Shown here piece by piece: positions 1 to 7,975 of a stretch of DNA of 64,000 bases. Positions within the stretch are counted from its first letter, which is position 1, and each line of letters begins with the position of its first letter. The position numbers were made by a program, and so were the translations under genes. The DNA lies in assembly GCA_016709225.1 (NCBI GenBank), contig JADJEE010000012.1:2709501-2773500 (forward strand). The letters run 5' to 3'. The notes under the pieces were generated by a model. The model did no database searches, had not been told where the DNA came from, and was given only the letters and a program-made list of their open reading frames with translations. This stretch comes from Deltaproteobacteria bacterium. GTDB taxonomy: Bacteria > Myxococcota_A > Polyangia > Nannocystales > Nannocystaceae.

Positions 1-150
1 CGGTTCATCGCGATCGGCCCGATCAAGCGCGGGGTTGTGCTCGTCATCTCCACGGATGTCGGCGATGACTTCCTCCGCATCATCAGCGCGCGCTTGGCGA
101 CCAAACGCGAGCGCGCGGCGTACGAGTCCTTCGCCAAGGAGACGCGATGA
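1..150 (+). CDS. BrnT-family ribonuclease toxin, 5' truncated by the window edge
   Basis: Only the last 49 codons are present, read from base 1 in frame 1 to the TGA at 148-150. They show the BrnT C-terminal signature: a beta strand, then RIISAR followed by a basic KRERAAYE helix. BrnT toxins are small RNases of type II toxin-antitoxin systems that block translation when free. The stop overlaps the ATG of the next gene (ATGA), the usual tight toxin-antitoxin coupling. An attC site follows at 452-529, so the pair looks like an integron cassette. The 5' end and the upstream attachment site lie outside the window. Confidence 0.8.
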   Translation, partial: RFIAIGPIKRGVVLVISTDVGDDFLRIISARLATKRERAAYESFAKETR

Positions 151-437
151 CCGAGATCCCAGAACTAACCGACGAACAGCTCGCCCGCGCCATGCCGGCA
201 CGGGTGCGGCGGCGCCTGATCGCTGGAAAGTTCGAGACCGGAGAGGACATCGCCGCTCTGCGGCGCTTCGTCGGGCTGACGCAGACGCGGTTCGCTGCTG
301 CCGTCGGCATCAGCGTGCACACGCTCCGCAATTGGGAACAGGGGCGCCGGCAGCCGGAGGGTCCTGCGATTGCACTCCTACGCATCGCCGCGCGGAACCC
401 ACGAATCATCCGCGAGAATCTCAACTCTGCGGCGTAG
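147..437 (+). CDS. XRE/helix-turn-helix antitoxin paired with BrnT
   Basis: A 96-residue protein with a HTH of the XRE/Cro class at about residues 40-80 (GLTQTRFAAAVGIS, then HTLRNWEQGRR). The N-terminus carries a PELTDEQLARA segment that is common in antitoxins next to BrnT. It should bind and neutralise the toxin and repress the operon. The start codon overlaps the toxin stop, which fixes the start. The classical BrnT partner is BrnA, a ribbon-helix-helix protein; here an XRE protein takes that place. The gene ends 15 bases before an attC site and is probably part of the same integron cassette. Confidence 0.85.
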   Translation: MTEIPELTDEQLARAMPARVRRRLIAGKFETGEDIAALRRFVGLTQTRFAAAVGISVHTLRNWEQGRRQPEGPAIALLRIAARNPRIIRENLNSAA

Positions 438-451
438 ACCCGATGTCTGCT

Positions 452-529
452 GCCCAACCTGCCGTTGCAACGCACGAGTTCCCGCGGCTTCGCCACCGGA
501 ACTCGCAGGTGAACGGTTATTCGTTAGAC
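452..529 (+). other. attC site 1 (integron cassette recombination site)
   Basis: R'' is GCCCAAC (452-458) and R' is GTTAGAC (523-529), matching RYYYAAC and GTTRRRY. Inside, L'' is CCGTTGCA (462-469) and L' is TGAACGG (510-516). They pair except for one extra G in L'', the extrahelical base that sets recombined-strand choice in attC sites. The centre adds CGAGTTCC/GGAACTCG arms. The size, 78 bp, is normal for attC. It closes the BrnT/XRE cassette. Confidence 0.85.
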
Positions 530-549
530 GGACCGGAGAAAATTCGTCC

Positions 550-1395
550 ATGCACATGGTGCAGCAACCGTATCGCGACTTGTACCACAAGCTCCTCAGC
601 TACGACGGGGGAGCGCTCTTCTCCGACGTCGTCGCGCCGTGGCTCGCGTCGGTGAAGGCTGAGAAGACCTGGCCAAGAGACGTCGCACGGCGGGCGTCGC
701 CGGGGAACGAGCTCGCTCAGGAGGACAGTTGGCGGCTGTACGCCCTGTCGCGAATTATCGACCTGCTCTCGATCGGAGCGACCCGCCCTGAAAGCGGAAG
801 TTGGCGGATCGCACCGTTGACGCGCGGGCAGTTCACGGAGGCGATGGAAGAGTTGGGCCTCGCGGCAGTCAGCGCGCCTTCATTTCACCCCTTCTTCCAC
901 GAGATAGATACGGTCGACGAGGCGCAGGATTCGAACGCACCAGCCGAGATCCGCGAAGAAGTCCTGCCCGGATATCGCATCGGGAAGCTCCTCGCCTGTC
1001 GCGCACGCTGTCGGATCGTCGTCGGCCGCGAGCAGATGAAGAAGGAGGTTGCAGACGCTAGTGTGCTGTACTGGGCGTTTGCGCGAAACAACCGACCCAC
1101 TGCAGATCTCAGCGTCGGCTGGGGGAGCAACTCGCAGTGGCGCACCTCGTTCAGGCTCGATTACGAGGTCGACGGAACGTACTACTTCAACCATGGCGGG
1201 GAGCGAGCGCCGACCAACGGCGACGAGACGCTTGAGACGGACGAAATCCTCGAGCTGCTGCGGCACAGGTGCTTCGTCCGCTGCGCCAAGGACGGATCCG
1301 ACTTGTGGCCGTACGCCTGGTGTGCGATCGAGCGGCCCAACAAGCCGTTGCAGCTGACGCCTCACTCGAGCTACGCTCGAGCAGGCCGCAGCTGA
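550..1395 (+). CDS. Unknown protein encoded in an integron cassette
   Basis: A 281-residue soluble protein with no domain I recognise. The ATG at 550 lies 21 bases past the R' core of attC1, which suits a cassette gene; an in-frame extension upstream would run through attC1 and is rejected. The end of the protein (NKPLQLTPHSSYA region) is translated attC2, and the stop codon falls inside the L' box. No signal peptide or membrane segment is visible. There are Trp-rich stretches (around WGSNSQWRTSF) and several Cys near the end. Cassette genes of this kind are often defence, toxin or immunity genes, but nothing here shows which. Confidence 0.75.
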   Translation: MHMVQQPYRDLYHKLLSYDGGALFSDVVAPWLASVKAEKTWPRDVARRASPGNELAQEDSWRLYALSRIIDLLSIGATRPESGSWRIAPLTRGQFTEAMEELGLAAVSAPSFHPFFHEIDTVDEAQDSNAPAEIREEVLPGYRIGKLLACRARCRIVVGREQMKKEVADASVLYWAFARNNRPTADLSVGWGSNSQWRTSFRLDYEVDGTYYFNHGGERAPTNGDETLETDEILELLRHRCFVRCAKDGSDLWPYAWCAIERPNKPLQLTPHSSYARAGRS

Positions 1396-1413
1396 ACGCC
1401 TACTCCGCTGGGC
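1335..1413 (+). other. attC site 2
   Basis: R'' is GCCCAAC (1335-1341). L'' is CCGTTGCA (1345-1352), identical to attC1, continued by GCTGACGCC. L' is GCTGAACG (1391-1398) and R' is GCTGGGC (1407-1413), one base from GTTGGGC. L'' again has one extra G relative to L'. Two CTCGAG hexamers form the loop arms. The degenerate R' core (C for the second T) may lower recombination at this site. Confidence 0.8.
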
Positions 1414-1531
1414 AGCAATGCGACGACGGCGGTTGGTCGGGGAGGGACGCGGGTGGGGGACCTTCGGTGATGCCGGCTAACCGCGCGCTCCGGCGGACGG
1501 CGCTTGCGCGCCGTCGCTGAGCGCGTGATCG
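1408..1531 (+). mobile_element. ORF-less integron mini-cassette
   Basis: Measured between the usual cut points in the R' cores of attC2 and attC3, this cassette is about 124 bp and consists mostly of attC3 itself. No open frame of useful length lies between the two attC sites. Such a cassette could be a remnant, carry a promoter, or encode a small RNA; I see no clear promoter in it. Confidence 0.5.
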
Positions 1532-1537
1532 TTGTAC
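1475..1537 (+). other. attC site 3
   Basis: R'' is GGCTAAC (1475-1481) and R' is GTTGTAC (1531-1537), which departs from GTTRRRY at one position. The arms between them, GCGCTCCGGCGGACGGCGC and the facing GCGCCGTCGCTGAGCGC, pair well with extra bases on the left side, as in attC. The size is 63 bp. Translation gives an ANRALRRTA-type peptide, familiar from read-through of attC sites. Confidence 0.65.
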
Positions 1538-1692
1538 GGACGCCCGTGACCATTGAGCGCCGACGAAGCTGACGGCCGAGTGCGAGGCCTGCGAGCGCCC
1601 GCGAACTCGTCACGACATGGCAGCTTGACGCGGCCGCAGCTCAGCGCGAGGGTCGTCGTGGAGACGGTCGGACGCTCGGGACCGCCAAGGGT

Positions 1693-2463
1693 ATGCCGAA
1701 CGGGACCGCACTCATGTACGCAGTCGTCGCGGTCTTCGGTACCGCACTCGGGGGTCTGCTCGTTGCGGGCCTGATGCGGTCCCGGCTCGTCCCGGTCCTG
1801 CGAGCGCGGAAGGCTCGGAGGTTCGACTCGAGGGTTCGGGGTGCGCTTCGATCGCAGACCCCTGACGCCCTCGCCAAGGTGTTTCGCGCTGCGTTGGAGG
1901 ACGCAGTCGATCCTATTCTTCATGCTCGGCATTGGACGGTGTTTGGCCGACTCTCGCGCAGATTCAGGGACGAAGCCGACCGGGTCGAACGCGGACTTCC
2001 GGAAGCGCGAGCTGCAGGCGAGGCGCTTGCTTCGGCACTCTACGGCGTCTTCCACCATGCCGAGAAGATGCTCGAGTCCGGACCCGCAGCACCAGGGCAC
2101 CAGACTCTGGTCCGGCTCGAGCTCGACTTTCTCCTGCACCTCCTGCGGGACGGCGACGCAGCGGGAGCGGCGACGTGCGCTCATCAGGGGATATCCGCGA
2201 CCAAGTCACCGACGCTCGCGCTGTGGACGCCAGTATGGCAGGCACACCTTCTGGCAGCGGAGGTCGCTGAAGGTCGACACACCTTCGACGAGATTGATGA
2301 GTGGATGCGCCGCGCCGACGACGCCATCTCCATCCTGCTCTTGTCGTGGTCCGCAAGTGCGCACGCGGCCGAGACTGGCGACGAAGAGCGCGGGCTCGCC
2401 TATCTCGCGACGTACAGAGGAGTCGGTCCCCATTGCCCTCCACCTCGCGTGCGGCCGCTGTGA
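1693..2463 (+). CDS. Membrane-anchored protein of unknown function
   Basis: 256 residues. One hydrophobic N-terminal segment (about residues 5-27, AVVAVFGTALGGLLVAGL) is followed by a basic stretch and a helical soluble region. Codon use is strongly G/C at position three, which supports this frame over a long competing plus-strand frame from 1841. I recognise no family. It follows attC3 in the same orientation and may be one more cassette gene or the first chromosomal gene past the array. No attC is seen after its stop. Confidence 0.6.
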   Translation: MPNGTALMYAVVAVFGTALGGLLVAGLMRSRLVPVLRARKARRFDSRVRGALRSQTPDALAKVFRAALEDAVDPILHARHWTVFGRLSRRFRDEADRVERGLPEARAAGEALASALYGVFHHAEKMLESGPAAPGHQTLVRLELDFLLHLLRDGDAAGAATCAHQGISATKSPTLALWTPVWQAHLLAAEVAEGRHTFDEIDEWMRRADDAISILLLSWSASAHAAETGDEERGLAYLATYRGVGPHCPPPRVRPL

Positions 2464-2545
2464 TGACGTTCCGCCACGCGGCTCCGAATGTTGCCGGCCG
2501 ATCGCGTGGGCACAACTGGCAACCCTGGCCAGCCCTGGCCAGCCC

Positions 2546-3988
2546 TCACGGGCGCTCGATGTACTTCCAGATCCCGCTGCCGTAGGTCCCCGAGACGATC
2601 ACGTACGCGAGCAGCGACGGATCGTAGGACACCGCCATGCCGAAGGGCGCACCGCCCTCGTGCATCTCGGCCGGGGTTTCGCAGTAGGCGACGTCCCAGG
2701 CCTCGGCGCCGATCGGTGCGTCGATCGGCGCGCGTGCGAGATCGGGATACGAGAGATAGCTGGTGTAGAGATAGCGCTCGGTCGCGGCGATGTTCGTCAT
2801 GTTCGAGCCCTCGAACTGGTGCTCGCCGGCCCAGGAGCCCATCGTGAAGTGCTCCCAGGTCGCTCCGTCGTCGAGGCTGCGGGCGCCGTTGTTGTTGCCG
2901 GTGGCGAAGATCGTGCCGTCGGCGGTGATGACATTCTGGTGGCTGCCGTGGGCGTGCTCGAGGTCGTCGACCTTGGTCCACGCGGCGGTGCTGATCTCGC
3001 CATCGACGCGGCCGGCGGTGGTGGTGCGCCAGATGCCGTTGGTGCCGCCGTTGTCCTGGGCGATGACGGCCCAGGTGGTCGCGCTGATCGGGATCACGTA
3101 GTGCGACGTGCCGATGCCGGCCGGTGGCATGTGCACCACCCAGCTCGCGCCGCCATCGGTGGTCTCGCCGAAGCCACCGTCGGGTAGATCTTTGAGTCCG
3201 TAGTGGTAGGTCGCGAGCACGTGATGGGGTGGATCATCGGGCAGGATCTGGACGTGATAGAGGTCGGTGAGCGCGGGCCCGAAGGGATTCTGGTTCGCGA
3301 AGGCGGTGTCGGCTGCGGTCGAGCGCTCCCACGTGACGCCGCCATCGGTCGACTTCCACGCACCGACCGCGCCGTAGCCCGAGGGTGACCACATCGTCGG
3401 CGGTGTGTCGGGATCGCGATTCGGATTGGGGTCGATCGACGCGCCCCACGGGTTGCCGGTGATCTCCGCGGTGGTGTTGCGATTCTCCCAGGTGTCGCCG
3501 AAGTCGGTCGATCGGTAGACCTTGATCGTCGGTCCACCGTTGCTGCCGACGAACGCATAGAAGTCGCTCGGTCGCGCCGGATCCACCAGCACGGTCTGCA
3601 CGGTGTCGGGCGCGGTGAAGCCGGGCAGCTCGCGGGCGATCCACGCGTCGTAGGGGCAGTTGCCGGCCTCGACGCATGGGTCGAGCGGCGGCGGATCGCC
3701 GGTCGAACCGCCGCTGTCGCTCGCGGACGCGTGGCCCGTCGAGTCGCCGTCGTCGAGGGTCGTCGTGCCAGCGGTGCCGTCGCTCGCGGGGCTCGTGTTC
3801 GCCGTCGTCACGCCGTCGTCGGCCGATGATGCGGAGGTGCCGTCGTCGTCGGCCGACGCCGCGTCGCCAGCGGTGCCCGACTCGGCGCCCCCGCAGGCCG
3901 CGAGCGCAACCAGCGACGCGAGCGCGGTGACCCGCGCGAGCGCGGGACCGCGGAGGGGGTCGATGCGACGGGTACGGCCTGACGTCAT
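2546..3988 (-). CDS. Exported lipoprotein with Asp-box (BNR) repeats
   Basis: 480 residues. A basic N-terminus and hydrophobic stretch end in a lipobox (LVALAAC). An Asp/Ser/Thr-rich linker of about 70 residues follows, then a beta-propeller-like region with Asp-box motifs (STDFGDTW, STDGGVTW, TTDGGASW, SLDDGATW). Asp-boxes occur in sialidases, VPS10/sortilin-like proteins and plant/bacterial photosystem assembly propellers; no sialidase catalytic arginine set is evident, so no enzyme activity is assigned. The ATG at 3988 places the signal peptide near the N-terminus, better than the longer frame to 4096. It probably sits on the outer surface or in the periplasm. Confidence 0.85.
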   Translation of the reverse strand: MTSGRTRRIDPLRGPALARVTALASLVALAACGGAESGTAGDAASADDDGTSASSADDGVTTANTSPASDGTAGTTTLDDGDSTGHASASDSGGSTGDPPPLDPCVEAGNCPYDAWIARELPGFTAPDTVQTVLVDPARPSDFYAFVGSNGGPTIKVYRSTDFGDTWENRNTTAEITGNPWGASIDPNPNRDPDTPPTMWSPSGYGAVGAWKSTDGGVTWERSTAADTAFANQNPFGPALTDLYHVQILPDDPPHHVLATYHYGLKDLPDGGFGETTDGGASWVVHMPPAGIGTSHYVIPISATTWAVIAQDNGGTNGIWRTTTAGRVDGEISTAAWTKVDDLEHAHGSHQNVITADGTIFATGNNNGARSLDDGATWEHFTMGSWAGEHQFEGSNMTNIAATERYLYTSYLSYPDLARAPIDAPIGAEAWDVAYCETPAEMHEGGAPFGMAVSYDPSLLAYVIVSGTYGSGIWKYIERP

Positions 3989-4137
3989 GCGAATGTGGAT
4001 GCAGACCGCCGGGCCGATCTTTGAGGCAATCGACCGCGTCGGGTGTTCACCGAGCGCTACGGCGGATCGCCCGTCATCCGCGTCGCGCGCGAGCACAGTG
4101 CCTCGTGTTTCGCTCGCGGTGGGGGATACTGACCGCC

Positions 4138-4839
4138 GTGACCGACGCGGCGCCGGAGTTCCACGAGCGGGTGGGCCGCCACCCGGCGGTGGCGGCTGCG
4201 TGGCAGTTCGATGCGACCACCGCGAGATCGTCGATCGTCGCGGCCGATGGCTGCTTCGACTTCATCGTGGTGCACGACGACACGCGCGGGCGCTGCTCGG
4301 GCTACGTCTACACGCCCGTCACGGCCGCGCACGTGGTCGCGTCGGCGGCCCGGACGCGATTGGTCGGCGTCCGCCTGCAGCCGGGCTACGGTGCAGCGCT
4401 GCGCGAGTGCGGGCCCGAGCTCGTGCGACGCGTCGCCGCCGATGGGCCGAGCTCGGTCGACGCGCTCGAGGCCTTGGTGGTCGACACGCTCGATGCGGTC
4501 ACGCCACCCGAGCTCGTCCACGACTTCGTCGCGCTCGCACGGGCATCACGGGGCGAGCATCGTCTGACCGCTTGCGGCACCGGGAGCGCCGCGCGCGAGC
4601 TGCAGCGCGCCTGCCAGCGGTGGCTCGGCTTGCCGCCGAAGGTGTTCCTGCGGATCGAGCGGGTGTGGGCCGCGCGTCGCAAGATCCGCGAGGGCCATCC
4701 GCTCGCGGCGGTCGCAGCCGAGCTCGGCTACGCCGATCAGGCCCACCTGTCGCGCGAGGTGAAGCAGCTGCTCGGCGTCACCCCACGCGCGCTGCGGCCT
4801 GTCGGAATTCTTCAAGCTCGAAGCGTCGGGCGCGAGTAG
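4138..4839 (+). CDS. AraC-family transcriptional regulator
   Basis: 233 residues from a GTG at 4138. The N-terminal half resembles the small DUF6597-type domain found ahead of AraC HTHs (HPAVAAAWQF, ADGCFDFIV). The C-terminal 90 residues hold two helix-turn-helix motifs (PPKVFLRIERVWAAR; LAAVAAELGYADQAHLSREVK), ending with GVTPRALR. It probably controls the VOC-family gene 40 bases downstream, which runs in the same direction. A longer in-frame start at 4021 would add an unrelated Arg-rich leader. It is divergent from the Asp-box lipoprotein. Confidence 0.85.
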   Translation: MTDAAPEFHERVGRHPAVAAAWQFDATTARSSIVAADGCFDFIVVHDDTRGRCSGYVYTPVTAAHVVASAARTRLVGVRLQPGYGAALRECGPELVRRVAADGPSSVDALEALVVDTLDAVTPPELVHDFVALARASRGEHRLTACGTGSAARELQRACQRWLGLPPKVFLRIERVWAARRKIREGHPLAAVAAELGYADQAHLSREVKQLLGVTPRALRPVGILQARSVGRE

Positions 4840-4879
4840 CTTGGCCGCACCGCTGCGGGCGGTGGAGGCTGATCCAGAC

Positions 4880-5290
4880 ATGGCGAAGACCAAGAGCAGC
4901 GCGCCGAAGCTCGGCTACGTGATCGTGTATGTGCCCGATGTCGGGGCGACGCTCGAGTTCTACGAGCGCGCCTTCGGCGTCGAGCGCCGATTCCTGCACG
5001 AGTCCGGCCAGTACGGCGAGCTCGCGACCGGTAGCACCGCGCTCGCGTTCGCCGATGAGGACCTCACGACGACCGGTCACGTGTTCGAGCGCAATCGACC
5101 CGCAGCCAAGGCCGCAGGGGCGGAAGTCGCGTTCGTCGTGGACGATGTCGCGGCCGCGTTCGCCCGCGCGGTCGCGGCCGGGGCCAGCGCAATGGCCCAG
5201 CCGAGCGAGAAGCCGTGGGGCCAGACCCTCGCGTACGTCCGCGATCTCAACGGCTTCCTCGTCGAGCTGTGCACCGAAGTGACCGCATGA
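4880..5290 (+). CDS. VOC-superfamily (glyoxalase/bleomycin-resistance/dioxygenase) protein
   Basis: 136 residues with the two-module VOC fold: module one includes YVIVYVPDVGATLEFYERAFG, and module two ends in YVRDLNGFLVELCT. The terminal Glu of VELCT is one of the usual metal ligands. Members include glyoxalase I, antibiotic-binding resistance proteins and ring-cleaving dioxygenases; the sequence does not decide between them. It lies behind an AraC regulator gene, so it is likely inducible by a small molecule. Confidence 0.85.
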   Translation: MAKTKSSAPKLGYVIVYVPDVGATLEFYERAFGVERRFLHESGQYGELATGSTALAFADEDLTTTGHVFERNRPAAKAAGAEVAFVVDDVAAAFARAVAAGASAMAQPSEKPWGQTLAYVRDLNGFLVELCTEVTA

Positions 5291-5394
5291 CGGTGGCGAC
5301 GCGGCCGCGTCGATTTCGTTGAACCGAAGGCGGCGCTGGCGACACGGCCGGTAGCGAAGGGAGCGCGCCGCTTCGATCGGCCGCCTCGTCGCCC

Positions 5395-6816
5395 ATGCCC
5401 TGCGCCCACGTCGTCCCCCGCGAAGCCTCCGCGCCCGTCCCTGCTCGCGCGTGTCCGCACCTGCTGCCTGCGCTGCCGCGGGCCACCACTGCGCCCCACG
5501 TGCGCGGTCTGCCACTGCTCGGCTCGGCGCTGCAGATCCTCCGCGATCCCTACGGCTGGTGGCCGCGCCAGCACCGTCGCTTGGGGCCGGTGTTCCGACT
5601 CACGCTGCCGATCGCCGGTCGCACGTGGATCGCGATCGCCGGCCGCGATGCCAACGAGCTGCTCGCCCGCGACGGCGCGCGCGTGTTTTCGCAGGTGATG
5701 ACCTACCCGCGCGCGCCGCAGGTGCTCGGCACCACCGCGCACCCGAGCTTCACCGAGGGGCCGCTGCAGCTGCACCTGCGCCGACAGGTCGCGCCCGGCT
5801 TCACACGCCAGGCGCTCGCGCCCCACCTCGAGGCCATCGCTCAGCACCTGCACGCGCACGTCGAGCGCTGGCGGCCGGGACAACGCCTCGACGTCACCGC
5901 CGAGACCTCGCAGATGGGTCTCGATGCAATCTCGCTGTTCGCGAGCGGCCAGCCGCTGGGCTTCGATGCCGCGATCGTGCGCCGCTACGCGACCGTGTTC
6001 ACTGGCGTGATTGCGATGAGCTGGCCGATGGCGCTGCTGCGCTGGCCCGCGGTGCGCCGCGCGAGCACGGCGCTCGACACGATGATCGAGCGTCGCCTCG
6101 CCGAGCACCGCGATCGCGAACCCGGCGCGCACCCGCCCGACTACTTCGACCACTTGCTGCGGGGCTCGCTACCCGACGGTGAGGCGCTTCCCGAGCGCGT
6201 GCGCGTGGTGTTCGGGCAGATGCCGTTCAAGAACATGGGCGTCTACGCCGGCCGTGTGATCAACCACCTGCTCTATCAGATCGTGCATCGCCCCGAGGTG
6301 CTCGCGCGGGTGCAGCCCGAGATCGATCGCACCTTCGACGGCAGCCCCATCACACTCGAGGCGCTCGACGCGATGGCGGCCCTGCGCGCCACGCTGGCCG
6401 AGACCCTGCGGATCCTACCCGTCGCGGTCGCGCTGCAGCGAACCGTGTGCGAGCCGTTCGCGTTCGGCGGCCACCGCTTCGAGCCCGGCGATCGCGTGTT
6501 CACGCCGCTGTCGGCGACTCACTTCCTCGAGCAGCACTTCCCCGAGCCGCAGCGCTTCGACATCGATCGTTTCATCGATCGACCGAGCCCAGCGCCGTAC
6601 ACGTACAACCCCTTCGGCGTCGGCCACCACGCGTGCGTCGCGAAGTCGGTGTTCGAGCCCCTGGCGCTGATGGTGGTGGGCACCGCGCTGCGCCGCTGGC
6701 AGCTCGCGGCGCCGTATCGCCTGCGCACCATCGTCGATGCGCTGCCGGGACCGTGGCCCTGGCATCGCATGCACGTCGTGGCCTCGCGTGAACCTCGAGC
6801 CAGCCTCAGCGCCTGA
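5395..6816 (+). CDS. Cytochrome P450
   Basis: 473 residues, normal P450 length. The heme-binding loop is FGVGHHACVAK with ligand Cys at about residue 414. The K-helix ExxR is ETLR (336-339). The PERF-region equivalent is EPQRFDIDRF. The I-helix reads YAGRVIN (about 284-290): the usual acid and Thr after AGx are replaced by Val and Ile, so standard proton delivery for oxygen activation is missing. The family resembles CYP51/CYP120-like proteins that lack a signal anchor. It is followed 13 bases later by a sterol-desaturase-like hydroxylase gene, so both may modify one lipid or sterol-like substrate. Confidence 0.92.
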   Translation: MPCAHVVPREASAPVPARACPHLLPALPRATTAPHVRGLPLLGSALQILRDPYGWWPRQHRRLGPVFRLTLPIAGRTWIAIAGRDANELLARDGARVFSQVMTYPRAPQVLGTTAHPSFTEGPLQLHLRRQVAPGFTRQALAPHLEAIAQHLHAHVERWRPGQRLDVTAETSQMGLDAISLFASGQPLGFDAAIVRRYATVFTGVIAMSWPMALLRWPAVRRASTALDTMIERRLAEHRDREPGAHPPDYFDHLLRGSLPDGEALPERVRVVFGQMPFKNMGVYAGRVINHLLYQIVHRPEVLARVQPEIDRTFDGSPITLEALDAMAALRATLAETLRILPVAVALQRTVCEPFAFGGHRFEPGDRVFTPLSATHFLEQHFPEPQRFDIDRFIDRPSPAPYTYNPFGVGHHACVAKSVFEPLALMVVGTALRRWQLAAPYRLRTIVDALPGPWPWHRMHVVASREPRASLSA

Positions 6817-6829
6817 CGGACCTCGACCC

Positions 6830-7975
6830 ATGCTCGTACGAATCCTCGGAATCCAAGACGACCCCACGGCGATCTTCCTCGCGCTGGTGTGCGGGGGATT
6901 GTTCACCTACTTCGCGTGTTCGGGCCTGGCGTACCTGGTGTTCTTCCGCTGGGGCGCGGCGCGATTCCATCCGAACGAGGTCGGCGACCCCGCGCAGGAT
7001 CGTCGCGCGCGTCGCTGGGGCACCGCGTCGATCGTCGGCAACGCCGCGCTCGCGGTACCCTTCCACTGGCTGCTCTCCCACGGTGCAGGGCAGCTGTACT
7101 GGGACGTCGACGAGCACGGCTGGGGGTGGCTGTTCGCCAGCATCGCGCTCTATCTCGTCGTCACCGAGACGCTGGTCTACTGGGTGCATCGCGCCCTCCA
7201 CGGCGACCTGCTGTATCGCACGCTGCACCGTCATCATCACGGCTTCCGCGTGAGTAACCCGTGGGTGAGCACCGCGTTTCATCCGCTGGATTCGTTTGCA
7301 CAGGCGCTGCCTCATCACCTGTGCGCCTTCTTGTTCCCGCTGCACGCGCTGGTCTACCTCACGATGCTCGCGTTCGTGACGATGTGGGCAGTGTCGATCC
7401 ACGATCGCATCTCGTGGGCGCGCTGCAAGCTCATCAACTACACCGGACATCACACGCTGCATCATTGGTACTACCACTGCAACTTCGGCCAGTTCACCAC
7501 CATCTGGGATCGCCTCGCGGGCACGTACCGCGACCCCGAGCGGTACGATGCGACGATTCCCGCGGGGGTGTTGGTGCGTGGCCAGGATTGTCGCGAGCGT
7601 CACGGCCGTACGGGCGCCAGCAATGCACCGCCGAACGACAGCAGCCGCCGCTCGGCGGTCTTGGCCACCGCCGCGTCCTCGAACTCGGCGATCAACGCCA
7701 CGCGACCGTCGGCCAGCAGCGGATCGACCTCTGCGAGATCGCGACGGGGATCGGTCGTGCCGATGAGCATGCCGGCGAGGCCGCCGAACAGGCCACCGAA
7801 TGCCACGCCGACGAGCGCGCCGATCCAAGGCGACACTCCGGACTCCCGGATGAACGCGAACGGCAACATCGTGAGCAGGCCGCCGAGCACGGCCATGCCC
7901 AGGCCGCCCCATAGCGCACCGTCCCGCGCGCGCGTCTGCGACACCGGCAGCTTGCCGTCGATCAGCCGCCGATAG
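6830..7975 (+). CDS. Fatty acid hydroxylase/sterol desaturase superfamily protein, with odd C-terminal run-on
   Basis: 381 codons. The di-iron His boxes are HRALH (120-124), HRHHH (133-137) and HHTLHH (207-212), between about four membrane segments. This is an integral membrane oxygenase acting on a fatty acyl, sterol or carotenoid substrate. The conserved domain ends near residue 245; the last 130 or so residues are Ser/Ala/Pro/Arg-rich and lie antisense to the gene at 7600-8085. The family usually stops soon after the third box, so the tail may be an artefact of a lost stop codon. It is probably co-transcribed with the P450 upstream. Confidence 0.85.
   Translation: MLVRILGIQDDPTAIFLALVCGGLFTYFACSGLAYLVFFRWGAARFHPNEVGDPAQDRRARRWGTASIVGNAALAVPFHWLLSHGAGQLYWDVDEHGWGWLFASIALYLVVTETLVYWVHRALHGDLLYRTLHRHHHGFRVSNPWVSTAFHPLDSFAQALPHHLCAFLFPLHALVYLTMLAFVTMWAVSIHDRISWARCKLINYTGHHTLHHWYYHCNFGQFTTIWDRLAGTYRDPERYDATIPAGVLVRGQDCRERHGRTGASNAPPNDSSRRSAVLATAASSNSAINATRPSASSGSTSARSRRGSVVPMSMPARPPNRPPNATPTSAPIQGDTPDSRMNANGNIVSRPPSTAMPRPPHSAPSRARVCDTGSLPSISRR

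Noticed and set aside
2464..2545. A fourth attC site after the gene at 1693-2463
   Set aside because: A GCACAAC-like core near 2510 breaks the RYYYAAC consensus and no matching GTTRRRY follows before the next gene.
1841..3187. A 448-codon plus-strand open frame
   Set aside because: It overlaps a better-coded frame at 1693-2463 and is antisense to the Asp-box lipoprotein.
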